Of a stretch of 64,000 nt of DNA, positions 35,276-42,569 are shown in pieces. Every line of letters begins with the position of its first letter. The stretch's first letter is position 1. This stretch comes from Pedobacter sp. PACM 27299. Lineage in GTDB: Bacteria; Bacteroidota; Bacteroidia; Sphingobacteriales; Sphingobacteriaceae. The translations under genes and the position numbers were made by a program. Under the pieces are notes generated by a model that ran no database searches, had not been told where the DNA came from, and saw only the letters and a program-made list of their open reading frames with translations. Location of the stretch: positions 3,410,001-3,474,000 of the forward strand of contig NZ_CP012996.1 of the NCBI RefSeq assembly GCF_001412655.1. Reading direction: 5' to 3'.

Positions 35276-36022
35276 ATGGATAAGAAATTAAACTGTGTCA
35301 TTATTGACGATGAGAAGCATGCTGTAGAACTCCTGGCAGATTATATTGACGCTATGCCTAATCTACAGCTGCTAAAGTATTTTACTGATCCATTACAGGC
35401 ATTAATGGATATTTCCGAAGATGATCATATTGATATTGTCTTTATGGACATGGATATGCCGGGTATATCAGGGTTAGATCTTTCTGTAGCCATCAGAGCG
35501 AAAACAAAATACTTAATCATTACTACTGGCCATTCCAAATATGCTTATGAAGCTTTTGGCGTACAGGCGAATGAATATTTACTGAAGCCCATTTCCATGA
35601 GTAAATTTGCGCTCATGATAAAGAGACTGCTTAGTTTAGAAAATACAATTAAAAATACGACCGCTGTGGATGATTTTTTCTTTATCAAAACTGATCAGAT
35701 CCAGAAATACACAAAAATCAATATTAAGGACATCATTACGATCGAAGGCTTAAACAATTATGTAAAGATTCACACCTGCTCAGAAACACATGTGGCTTAT
35801 CTAACGATGAAGGAGTTGGAGTATAAACTTCAGGACATCAATAATTTTGTACGTGTACAGCGCTCTTTTATAGTAGCGGTAAATTACATCCAGAAAGTCG
35901 AAGGAAATACGATTGTATTGAGTAATAAGATGGAGATTCCTTTGGGAACAACTTATAAAAAGCAATTTCTGATGTTTCTGGCTGAAAAAACGATGAAATC
36001 TAACCGAAGCATCTCCGAATAG
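35276..36022 (+). CDS. LytTR-family response regulator
   Basis: From the ATG at 35276, preceded by a rare strong AGGAGG site, the protein has 248 residues. The receiver domain has IIDDEKH, the phosphoacceptor Asp in DIVFMDMDMPG (Asp58), Thr in ITTGHS and Lys in YLLKPISM. The C-terminal LytTR DNA-binding domain (about 130-240) has IQKYTKINIKDIITIEGLNNYVKIHT. It pairs with the LytS-type kinase encoded 269 nt downstream; between them, antisense, lies the precursor-like gene. LytTR regulators bind paired short repeats near promoters, often controlling peptide or bacteriocin genes. The last codons also form the terminator of the antisense precursor gene. Confidence 0.92.
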   Translation: MDKKLNCVIIDDEKHAVELLADYIDAMPNLQLLKYFTDPLQALMDISEDDHIDIVFMDMDMPGISGLDLSVAIRAKTKYLIITTGHSKYAYEAFGVQANEYLLKPISMSKFALMIKRLLSLENTIKNTTAVDDFFFIKTDQIQKYTKINIKDIITIEGLNNYVKIHTCSETHVAYLTMKELEYKLQDINNFVRVQRSFIVAVNYIQKVEGNTIVLSNKMEIPLGTTYKKQFLMFLAEKTMKSNRSISE

Positions 36023-36031
36023 ATTTCATCG
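35985..36031 (-). terminator. Minus-strand terminator of the precursor gene
   Basis: CGATGAAATCTA (35991-36002) and TAGATTTCATCG (36020-36031) form a perfect 12-bp stem. On the minus strand it is followed by TTTTTT (complement of 35985-35990). It starts 12 nt after the precursor stop and lies inside the end of the LytTR gene, so it serves the antisense gene. Confidence 0.75.
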
Positions 36032-36043
36032 CATAATGCAGAT

Positions 36044-36208
36044 TTATCCAGCAGGGAAGGTAATTACAGAACTGGTATGTGAAGTTGCAGTTCCATTCGT
36101 GGGATCAGTAGTGGTAACAGTAGGTGTGAATCCTGATCTGCTCTTTTTAGATTTGAATAAAAATAATGTACTTTTTTTAAGGTCGAAGGAGATGATTTCT
36201 TTTTTCAT
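36044..36208 (-). CDS. Putative RiPP precursor peptide, Ser/Thr-rich, Cys-free core (54 residues)
   Basis: ATG at 36208 opens 54 codons. The N-terminal part MKKEIISFDLKKSTLFLF resembles leaders of Bacteroidota class I lanthipeptides (hydrophobic stretch with a LKKxTL-like motif). Then comes a basic KSKKSRSG and a core-like C-terminus, PTVTTTDPTNGTATSHTSSV and ITFPAG, with about 15 Ser/Thr in 32 residues and no Cys anywhere. A promoter lies just upstream and a strong terminator just downstream, so it is a separate minus-strand unit in the gap between the LytTR regulator and its kinase. A LanB dehydratase is encoded about 1.2 kb away. It would probably be dehydrated without forming lanthionine rings; that is inference. 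An ATG 12 codons earlier (36244) is less likely. Confidence 0.7.
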   Translation of the reverse strand: MKKEIISFDLKKSTLFLFKSKKSRSGFTPTVTTTDPTNGTATSHTSSVITFPAG

Positions 36209-36225
36209 AATGTTTGTTTTTTTAT

Positions 36226-36256
36226 GAAAATTAGCCAGGATCAATACCCCTTAAAA
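36226..36256 (-). promoter_or_regulatory. Promoter of the precursor gene
   Basis: On the minus strand TTTT (36256-36253), a 19-nt spacer and TAATTTTC (36233-36226) fit the TTTG / TAnnTTTG consensus with one mismatch in each box. The leader to the ATG would be about 12 nt. The 14-mer CGTAATACTTTTTT (36266-36253) directly overlaps the -33 box, a class II activator position. Confidence 0.5.
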
Positions 36257-36266
36257 AAGTATTACG
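36253..36266. promoter_or_regulatory. Candidate LytTR box, copy 2
   Basis: This exact second copy of AAAAAAGTATTACG lies at the -33 region of the precursor promoter and 26 nt before the kinase ATG. It is in opposite orientation relative to the precursor promoter and same-strand relative to the kinase gene. Confidence 0.45.
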
Positions 36267-36291
36267 TTAACGCCTTTTTTTATTACACAAA

Positions 36292-37383
36292 ATGAAATTT
36301 ACCCCTACCGAGTTCATTAACTTTCTACGTAAATACAAGATCCATTTCATCGGCTGGTCTATCTTTATTTTCTACGAAGTAGTCATTATGGGCTTAATAA
36401 GAAAGCAATTCTCTCCATTAGGGAATTATGTTTTCTTTTACATCTTTAATATTCTGCTGTTTTATTTTCATGCACATTTCGTCATGCCTGCTGCAAAGAT
36501 GAAGACGGCACAAGCACTCTGGAGGCTACCTTCATTCATTGCAATAGAGGTGGTCGTCTATATCACCATTACACTTAACCTTTCAAATTTCCTTCATGAA
36601 AAAGGATATATCACTTTCCTGAGTCCACCTGCATTTAACATGGATGCCTATATTGGAATGTCTTATCGGGTTGTCTATTTCATCCTATTCTCTAGTGCTT
36701 ATTATTATATCCTACGTTATTTTGAAGAAAGAAAACTCGTAGAAGAAAAGGAAAAAGAGCGGTTACTGGTAATCATTGAGAACCAAAGGATTTATGCTGA
36801 TCTGATTAAATCCCAGCACGCACACCTGAAAGCACAAATCAATCCGCACTTTCTGTTTAATACATTAAATTTCATTTATACTAGCACGCGGAAAACTACA
36901 CCGGAGGCAGCCGAAGCCATATTAGCTTTATCAGAAATGATGAGGTACTCTATTGAAGAAGTCAGTCATTCCAATACTCCACTTGCTGGAGAATTAGAAC
37001 AAGTAGAAAATCTAATTAAATTACATAAGATTAAATCACATCAAAATCTCTATATCACCATGGAATATGATGAGGAGGTCACAGAACTGGAAATCGTCCC
37101 CTTACTGGTGATGACACTTGTAGAAAATATGTTTAAGCATGGTGATTTATTGCAGGAGGGCTATCCTGCTTCACTCATACTGAGGTACAATGCCAGCATG
37201 CTGCAAGTTGAAACGAATAACCTCATTAGCAAAAAGCAAACACAGCCAAGCCACCATATTGGGCTGGAAAATGTAAAAAAACGATTAAAGGCAACATATG
37301 GAGAGCGCGCTGCACTCCATACATTTCAACAAGATGACCAGTTTCGAGCATTGCTCGAAATCAATCTGATATCGGATAATTAA
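36292..37383 (+). CDS. LytS/YehU-type sensor histidine kinase
   Basis: The 363-residue kinase has about four membrane helices (residues about 16-140), a short coiled-coil linker rich in Glu and Lys, and the His_kinase-type core with the phosphorylated His in AQINPHFLFNTLN (His186), then VTLVENMFKHGD-like N-box (LVMTLVENMFKHGD) and GLENVKKRLKATYG. It is the partner of the LytTR regulator. No large periplasmic domain is present, so a small hydrophobic or peptide signal sensed within the membrane is plausible, which fits self-sensing of the nearby precursor product; this is inference. It converges on the LanB gene with a 7-nt gap. Confidence 0.9.
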   Translation: MKFTPTEFINFLRKYKIHFIGWSIFIFYEVVIMGLIRKQFSPLGNYVFFYIFNILLFYFHAHFVMPAAKMKTAQALWRLPSFIAIEVVVYITITLNLSNFLHEKGYITFLSPPAFNMDAYIGMSYRVVYFILFSSAYYYILRYFEERKLVEEKEKERLLVIIENQRIYADLIKSQHAHLKAQINPHFLFNTLNFIYTSTRKTTPEAAEAILALSEMMRYSIEEVSHSNTPLAGELEQVENLIKLHKIKSHQNLYITMEYDEEVTELEIVPLLVMTLVENMFKHGDLLQEGYPASLILRYNASMLQVETNNLISKKQTQPSHHIGLENVKKRLKATYGERAALHTFQQDDQFRALLEINLISDN

Positions 37384-37390
37384 CAATTTG

Positions 37391-40183
37391 CTACACGACT
37401 AAGAGCCTTTGCTGCTGCATCTGTAACTGCTTATATAGAAAACTATAAATGATCAGCTCATGCGCCCTTTGCTGCTCAGAAAAAAGTCGGTTGATGTGCA
37501 TGTGAAATAAGCTGCAGAACAATGCTGGTCTTTGGTCTGCGGCGGTAGCTCTTAGCGTATCCAGGAAGGACTGCTGGAGCCCCTGTAAATGTAAAGCCAG
37601 CGTAGAGTCATTGGATTGAACCAGCCTTTTAAAATTTGTCCATTCCCGATTTACCATTTTAAAATCATCACTCGTTAGCTCATGCTCCTTTTCGAATGCT
37701 CTTTGTATCCCCTTGATAAAGGTCAGTTCCGCTTTCTTTTCCAAAGACAATAGGCCAAGTGCAGCTTTCATTAGCTCAATACAATTCGCGTAAATAGAAA
37801 AACAATCCAGATGATGTGCAATAACCTCCAAGGCATACTCACTATCCTTCCTGAAATGGTGTTCTGTTAGTACCATTTGCTCTACACCATAACGTGCAAC
37901 CTCACGGTAGTAGGTTTTGATTTGTACATCTTTTATTAAGCCTTCCTGAAGATCTGCTGCAAGCAACTCCATTAGTCTCGTCATGTAAAAATAACCTGTC
38001 TGCCGATCCTTCAATTGGAACCTTAACCTTAAATGCGGACCAGGGTCATTATATCTGATAAAAAACCAGGTTTTAAAAGCAGCAGCATGCTCTGCAATAA
38101 ATGCTGAAATAAGCGTTGACAATAGGAATTCACATCTGTCGGGATGACAATAGATTTCATATGACAACCAATCTTTCCCAGGCATAATGATAGTTTCTAT
38201 CTGCGATTCATCAGCTGCAGCACTGGAAATATATCCTGGATACAGCTGTTCCTCATGACCGATAGCCAACAAAATTTGAGTGAAGTAAAACTTCTTATTG
38301 TCATCAATAAACAGCTGACTATCTGAAACAATATACTCATTTACAACGAAATCGTTATATTGGTTTGCATAGTGTTTCAAAAAAGAAAGGTCTTCAAACT
38401 TAGTCCTATCAAAACATAAAGTCTGGTCACCTTCCCCAACTGAGAAATAACGACTTACTCCAAGTTGATCCAATATTCCTAACATATCCTTCCCTTTCAT
38501 CTCTACTCCTTTGATCCTCCATTTTGCTGTTGATAAGACTAAGTTTTCATATTGAATTCTAGGGTAATAATCTAATCCTGGCAATAGCTCCTGAACATCA
38601 AATAACAATTGAGATTGGATACCCTGGTGCTGAAGATCACATAAAAATCGATATACAGAAAGGTCAGACCTAGTATAATTATAAGCAGAAGCCAAACGTG
38701 GAATAAGTCTTTTCCCATACTTTTTAGAGAAAAGTATCACTTCTTCCCTCTTGACAGTGACCAATATATCCTGCAAAGCAATCAACTGCTCACTACAGGA
38801 GTAGTTTAAAATGGGCAGCTCATGCTCGTAGATTTGCTTTCTACGATTGATATTATCCACTCTGCCCTCAGCCATATAGGCGATGTCAAAAAAAATGACC
38901 TCCGGATTAGCCTTTGATTCCGCGGCTGCAATCGATTTACAATGTTTGGTAAGTGTTTCGCTAGCCAATGTAAAACGGCCTGATAACGCATTTGCCGTAC
39001 ATCCTCCAACGTTATCCAGCACCAACAGATCGCCAGCAAATCTTGCCAGTATACTAAAACTATTCGCTGGTTTTAAATCCGCTTCATCCAGTTTTGTTTT
39101 CATGAGATCTTTCAACTGCAGCACTGCTGGTTTATCTTTAAGGATCGCATTCAATAGTTCATTGCTGAGGCCGATCCAGGGCAACATGACAGGACTTCTC
39201 TTTACAGAATGACTGCTGAGCTCCTGAGCTAAGTCATACTCCTTGGCAGCTGAGGTAAACTGACCATATCCAAGACCTAGTTCAGGATCAAGGATTTTCA
39301 GTAAAGGGACTTCCTGCCCCTCATACCGCCTCTGAAAGTCTTTTGAAAATCGTTTAAGCTCCTCATTTGCTTTTGATAGATTCAAAGAAAGTAAAGTATT
39401 TATGCAAGATGGTAGATGTTTTAAAACCGCTTTTGATAACTTACCGGAAATCATTTTCCTTTCCGCAATCAAGTAATCGCCTTGTTCATTCTGATGGGGT
39501 TCCTTTTGGATACGACCGAAATAATCTGGTCCAATAATGTTCGCATTTAACTCAGTAAATAACAGCTGGGCGTCAACCATTGCTTTCAGGATACTTAATA
39601 ATACTTCTTCAGTAACCGCTTTTGTGCCTGCAAATTCGAGTATACTGGAATAGCTTGCTATTTCAGCACATAGAACCAGCAGCTCCTGGATAAATCTACT
39701 ATATACAATCTCCGAGAGCTCGAACACTTGATCTCCCATTGAAATAAAACGAATATGATCAGCAACGGTATAATGGCTGGAATTTGAGAAATACAAGCGA
39801 TCTGAGGCATTCAATTCCTTTTCATGCAGTTCTACCGACTTATATCTTGACCAGTCCTTAAAACGATGTAAATGCTGCTCTTTAGAGAAAATTACGTTTT
39901 CTTTAACTTCTCCTAACCCAGCAACAGCAAAGCCTGCAAAATTACCGAATGGGGTACCCCTGTATTTAGAGCGATTATAATATTTCCAGATGGTATATTG
40001 TGTTCGGGTATCCAAATCTGTAATTCCAGCAGCAGGAACATGTTTTATTTTTTCATAAAAATCACTGGATGAGTGACAGATAGCACACTTTAAGTCCTCC
40101 CAAACTTCAACTAATTCATCGCACATTGAAAATGCCGGAATTCTCAATAGTACTACAGGGCTTATATTTAATATTACATCCAT
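37391..40183 (-). CDS. lanB: Class I lanthipeptide dehydratase (LanB), full length
   Basis: At 930 residues this is a single-chain LanB. The glutamylation domain has LLRIPAFS near residue 14, RSKYRGTPFGNFAGFA (about 71-86), ALSGRFTLA, RLIPRLASAYNYTR with RFLCDLQ, and PRIQYENLVLSTAKWR. The C-terminal elimination (SpaB_C or thiopeptide-type) domain begins near WLSYEIYCHPDR (about 672) and has WFFIRYNDPGPHLRLRF (about 703-719). LanB enzymes transfer Glu from glutamyl-tRNA to Ser/Thr and then eliminate it to dehydroamino acids. No LanC cyclase, transporter or protease gene is next to it. It converges on the LytS-type kinase gene and is preceded by a 306-nt spacer. Confidence 0.92.
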   Translation of the reverse strand: MDVILNISPVVLLRIPAFSMCDELVEVWEDLKCAICHSSSDFYEKIKHVPAAGITDLDTRTQYTIWKYYNRSKYRGTPFGNFAGFAVAGLGEVKENVIFSKEQHLHRFKDWSRYKSVELHEKELNASDRLYFSNSSHYTVADHIRFISMGDQVFELSEIVYSRFIQELLVLCAEIASYSSILEFAGTKAVTEEVLLSILKAMVDAQLLFTELNANIIGPDYFGRIQKEPHQNEQGDYLIAERKMISGKLSKAVLKHLPSCINTLLSLNLSKANEELKRFSKDFQRRYEGQEVPLLKILDPELGLGYGQFTSAAKEYDLAQELSSHSVKRSPVMLPWIGLSNELLNAILKDKPAVLQLKDLMKTKLDEADLKPANSFSILARFAGDLLVLDNVGGCTANALSGRFTLASETLTKHCKSIAAAESKANPEVIFFDIAYMAEGRVDNINRRKQIYEHELPILNYSCSEQLIALQDILVTVKREEVILFSKKYGKRLIPRLASAYNYTRSDLSVYRFLCDLQHQGIQSQLLFDVQELLPGLDYYPRIQYENLVLSTAKWRIKGVEMKGKDMLGILDQLGVSRYFSVGEGDQTLCFDRTKFEDLSFLKHYANQYNDFVVNEYIVSDSQLFIDDNKKFYFTQILLAIGHEEQLYPGYISSAAADESQIETIIMPGKDWLSYEIYCHPDRCEFLLSTLISAFIAEHAAAFKTWFFIRYNDPGPHLRLRFQLKDRQTGYFYMTRLMELLAADLQEGLIKDVQIKTYYREVARYGVEQMVLTEHHFRKDSEYALEVIAHHLDCFSIYANCIELMKAALGLLSLEKKAELTFIKGIQRAFEKEHELTSDDFKMVNREWTNFKRLVQSNDSTLALHLQGLQQSFLDTLRATAADQRPALFCSLFHMHINRLFSEQQRAHELIIYSFLYKQLQMQQQRLLVV

Positions 40184-40489
40184 AACTAATTATTTTATCT
40201 TTTCTTCTTACAATTTCCTTTACATTTAGAAATGAACCTAATCTATTACACCAAATAGCCCTGGGCTTACGCGAAAGATGTTTGCCGAAGACAAAAGTTA
40301 AGATTTAAACCTTTTATCTTATTCAAGGTCAATTAAGCGTTAATCAGCTTATCTAACTTGTAGCCAGACCGTCATTTTAAAACAAAAAAAATAAAAAATA
40401 TTCACCTAAACATCAATTAATCAATACATTTGTAAAAAAAAATAAGCGCTTATAGAGAGAACCAGACTTAAATAATAAAACCCAATTCT
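40184..40489. other. Divergent spacer between lanB and L,D-transpeptidase genes
   Basis: This 306-nt AT-rich spacer carries the divergent promoters. On the plus strand the -7 box TACATTTG (40425-40432) and a 12-bp palindrome ATAAGCGCTTAT (40442-40453) are visible. Toward lanB I see no convincing consensus promoter, only a near match TAACTTTTG. TTACGC at 40268 faintly resembles the LytTR box core. Confidence 0.5.
40425..40432 (+). promoter_or_regulatory. -7 box of the L,D-transpeptidase gene
   Basis: TACATTTG matches the TAnnTTTG consensus in full. The -33 region is weak. A perfect 12-bp palindrome ATAAGCGCTTAT begins 10 nt downstream, around the expected transcription start, and could be an operator. 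Confidence 0.45.
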
Positions 40490-41299
40490 ATGATGAAATA
40501 CCTTTTTGGTGGAGCGGGATTGATTACTATATCTCTAGCCCTAACCTTGGTGAACCGGGAATCGGTAAGTACCCCAATAGCCTCGGCGACTACAGTTGTA
40601 AAATTGACTACAGACAGTATTTACAACAGGCATGTCACTGAGTTGTATCAATCAGCACATCTTGCTGAAAGCGGATTAACAGAATCTGTATTTGAAAAAG
40701 CTGTTACAGGCTTTTATAACCTAAAGAAGGCAGGACAACTTGCTGCACACAAAGACATTTTAACTATTGCAGATTTTGATCAGAACAGTACTAAAAAACG
40801 GCTCTGGATTATCGATCTCGATAAGAAAAAATTATTGCTCAATACCTGGGTTGCTCATGGACAGCGCAGTGGGAATGACAAAGCTACCCGTTTTTCAAAT
40901 ACAAATGACTCCTTTCAGAGTAGCATTGGTTTCTATTTAACTGCAGAAGTGTATAGAGGACAACATGGCAAATCTTTGCGATTGGATGGAATGGATGAGG
41001 GATTTAACTCTAACGCCCGCAAACGTTCTATTGTAGTTCATGGAGCAGATTATGTAAGCCAGGGTACTATCAATGCACTCGGAAGATTAGGACGTAGTCA
41101 GGGTTGCCCTGCAGTAGCGCCAGAACTTGCCAATCAGGTCATCAACTCCATTGAAGGGGGAACAGTTTTGTTTATCAATGTAAGCGATCCATATTACACT
41201 TCTAGGTATTTAAATACGCATGTTGCAGCGATGTTTGCTGCTAATGATATTGCCATCCCTCCTCACACGAACCTACCAGATAATCCATTAACAATCTAA
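40490..41299 (+). CDS. Murein L,D-transpeptidase catalytic domain protein
   Basis: A 269-residue protein with an N-terminal membrane anchor or signal (YLFGGAGLITISLALTLV) and the catalytic signature of the YkuD-like family: a His in RSIVVHGADY and the nucleophilic Cys in GRLGRSQGCPAVAPE. The active site is complete. These enzymes make 3-3 cross-links or attach lipoproteins to peptidoglycan in the periplasm. It is a stand-alone gene with its own promoter and terminator, divergent from lanB. Start is at MMKYLF; the second ATG is equally possible. Confidence 0.85.
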   Translation: MMKYLFGGAGLITISLALTLVNRESVSTPIASATTVVKLTTDSIYNRHVTELYQSAHLAESGLTESVFEKAVTGFYNLKKAGQLAAHKDILTIADFDQNSTKKRLWIIDLDKKKLLLNTWVAHGQRSGNDKATRFSNTNDSFQSSIGFYLTAEVYRGQHGKSLRLDGMDEGFNSNARKRSIVVHGADYVSQGTINALGRLGRSQGCPAVAPELANQVINSIEGGTVLFINVSDPYYTSRYLNTHVAAMFAANDIAIPPHTNLPDNPLTI

Positions 41300-41316
41300 T
41301 ATACAATAAAATAAAC

Positions 41317-41350
41317 AACTTCAGGTGAAGCAAAAATCACCTGAAGTTTT
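41317..41350 (+). terminator. Rho-independent terminator
   Basis: The 12-bp perfect stem AACTTCAGGTGA / TCACCTGAAGTT with an 8-nt loop ends in TTTT, 17 nt after the L,D-transpeptidase gene. Confidence 0.75.
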
Positions 41351-41352
41351 CC

Positions 41353-41382
41353 TTTAGTATCCTGCTTGGATTCTTATCTTTG
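41353..41382 (+). promoter_or_regulatory. Promoter of the Crp-like regulator gene
   Basis: TTTA (41353-41356), an 18-nt spacer and a perfect TATCTTTG (41375-41382). It predicts a leader of about 12 nt to the ATG at 41401 and rules out an in-frame TTG start at 41380. Confidence 0.5.
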
Positions 41383-41400
41383 CATACTTATCAAAGGTTT

Positions 41401-41985
41401 ATGTATACTGAGCTTCTTCACCACATCCAACAATACATTCTCTTAAATGAAACAGAACAGCAAGTCATAGCTCAGCATGTTAAGGTGCTACAGCTGAAGA
41501 AGAAAGCGCTGATTTTAAAACCTGGAGAAATCTGCAGAGGCAACTATTTTGTAGCAAAAGGTTGTTTAAGAATGTATTTTTTTGACGACAAAGGCGTAGA
41601 ACAGACGACTCAGTTTGCAATTGAAAATTGGTGGATCAGTGATTATACCAGTTTGACGCTTCAAAAAGCCTCAGATTTTTACCTTCAGACCGTAGAAGAA
41701 AGCACGATTCTGTTCCTTGAAAACAGCGCTGAAGACACACTTTTTAAAGAGGTACCAAAGCTAGAGCGGTACTTCAGGCTAATTTTTAAACGTGCTTGTG
41801 CCGCCAGTCAATACCTTGCCAGATACAACCACAACTTATCCAGAGAAGCGCATTATCGCCATTTCAGCAAATCTTTTCCACATTTCGTGCAACGCATCCC
41901 ACAATATATGTTAGCCTCCTTTCTTGGCTTTACGCCCGAGTTTTTAAGCAAGATCCGAGCAAAGAAGGATCGACCTATTTCTTAA
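41401..41985 (+). CDS. Crp/Fnr-family transcriptional regulator
   Basis: A 194-residue regulator with a cNMP-binding-like beta-roll (LKKKALILKPGEICRGNYFVAKGCLR) and a C-terminal helical region with IPQYMLASFLGFTPEFLSKIRAK, which is a helix-turn-helix of the compact type found in Bacteroidota Crp paralogues. No Fe-S cysteines are arranged as in FNR. It lies 63 nt ahead of the AhpD-like gene and probably controls it. The two are in the same direction with no terminator between them. Confidence 0.85.
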   Translation: MYTELLHHIQQYILLNETEQQVIAQHVKVLQLKKKALILKPGEICRGNYFVAKGCLRMYFFDDKGVEQTTQFAIENWWISDYTSLTLQKASDFYLQTVEESTILFLENSAEDTLFKEVPKLERYFRLIFKRACAASQYLARYNHNLSREAHYRHFSKSFPHFVQRIPQYMLASFLGFTPEFLSKIRAKKDRPIS

Positions 41986-42048
41986 ACCAGATTAAGTTTT
42001 TTAGGCTTTCTATTTTGCAATTTTGATTCAGAAAATAAATATACATAC

Positions 42049-42495
42049 ATGACAGACCGTATCAATATTCAAGAAATCAATCCCAGAGCTTATCAGGCAA
42101 TGTTTGCATTGGAAGGCTTTTTGGCAACTACTTCCATTAGCAAAAGCCACAAAGAGCTGATCAAAATTCGTACTTCACAGATCAATGGCTGTGCTTTTTG
42201 TTTGGACATGCATATCAAAGATGCGCTAAAGAATGGAGAAAGCCCACAAAGAATTTATACGTTAAGTGCATGGAGAGAAACTTCATTCTTTACTGAAGAA
42301 GAAATTGCCATACTCACTTTAACAGAAGAAGTTACTTTAATCAGCTCAGGTGTTTCTGAGAAAACCTATGAACGTGCGGCAGGCTTATTTACAGCAATAC
42401 AATTGTCGGAGATCATCATGTCTATTGTCACTATCAATGCCTGGAACAGGATCGCGATTAGTACACATTTAAAACCTGCATTAGAAAACAGATAA
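42049..42495 (+). CDS. Carboxymuconolactone decarboxylase / AhpD-like protein
   Basis: The 148-residue protein has the AhpD-type thiol motif INGCAFCLDMHIKDA with the CxxC pair and nearby His, typical of alkylhydroperoxidase-like enzymes of the CMD family. These proteins reduce peroxides via a disulfide relay or act as accessory oxidoreductases. It is cytoplasmic. It follows the Crp-like regulator, an arrangement repeated at the quinone reductase locus at 24449-25663. A long hairpin follows. Confidence 0.88.
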   Translation: MTDRINIQEINPRAYQAMFALEGFLATTSISKSHKELIKIRTSQINGCAFCLDMHIKDALKNGESPQRIYTLSAWRETSFFTEEEIAILTLTEEVTLISSGVSEKTYERAAGLFTAIQLSEIIMSIVTINAWNRIAISTHLKPALENR

Positions 42496-42503
42496 AATAA
42501 AAC

Positions 42504-42548
42504 AGGCTACCCGGAATATTGCTTTAGCAACATCCTGGGTAGCCTATT
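42504..42548. terminator. Bidirectional hairpin between convergent genes
   Basis: AGGCTACCC (42504-42512) pairs with GGGTAGCCT (42537-42545), with an inner TTGC / GCAA stem. It lies between the AhpD-like gene and the convergent metalloprotease gene and probably ends both transcripts. Confidence 0.6.
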
Positions 42549-42569
42549 AAAAATGTGTATCCCGAATGA

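Noticed and set aside
36036..36227. Plus-strand frame across the precursor region
   Set aside because: It is the opposite strand of the precursor gene, with no start context; the minus-strand unit has a promoter and terminator.
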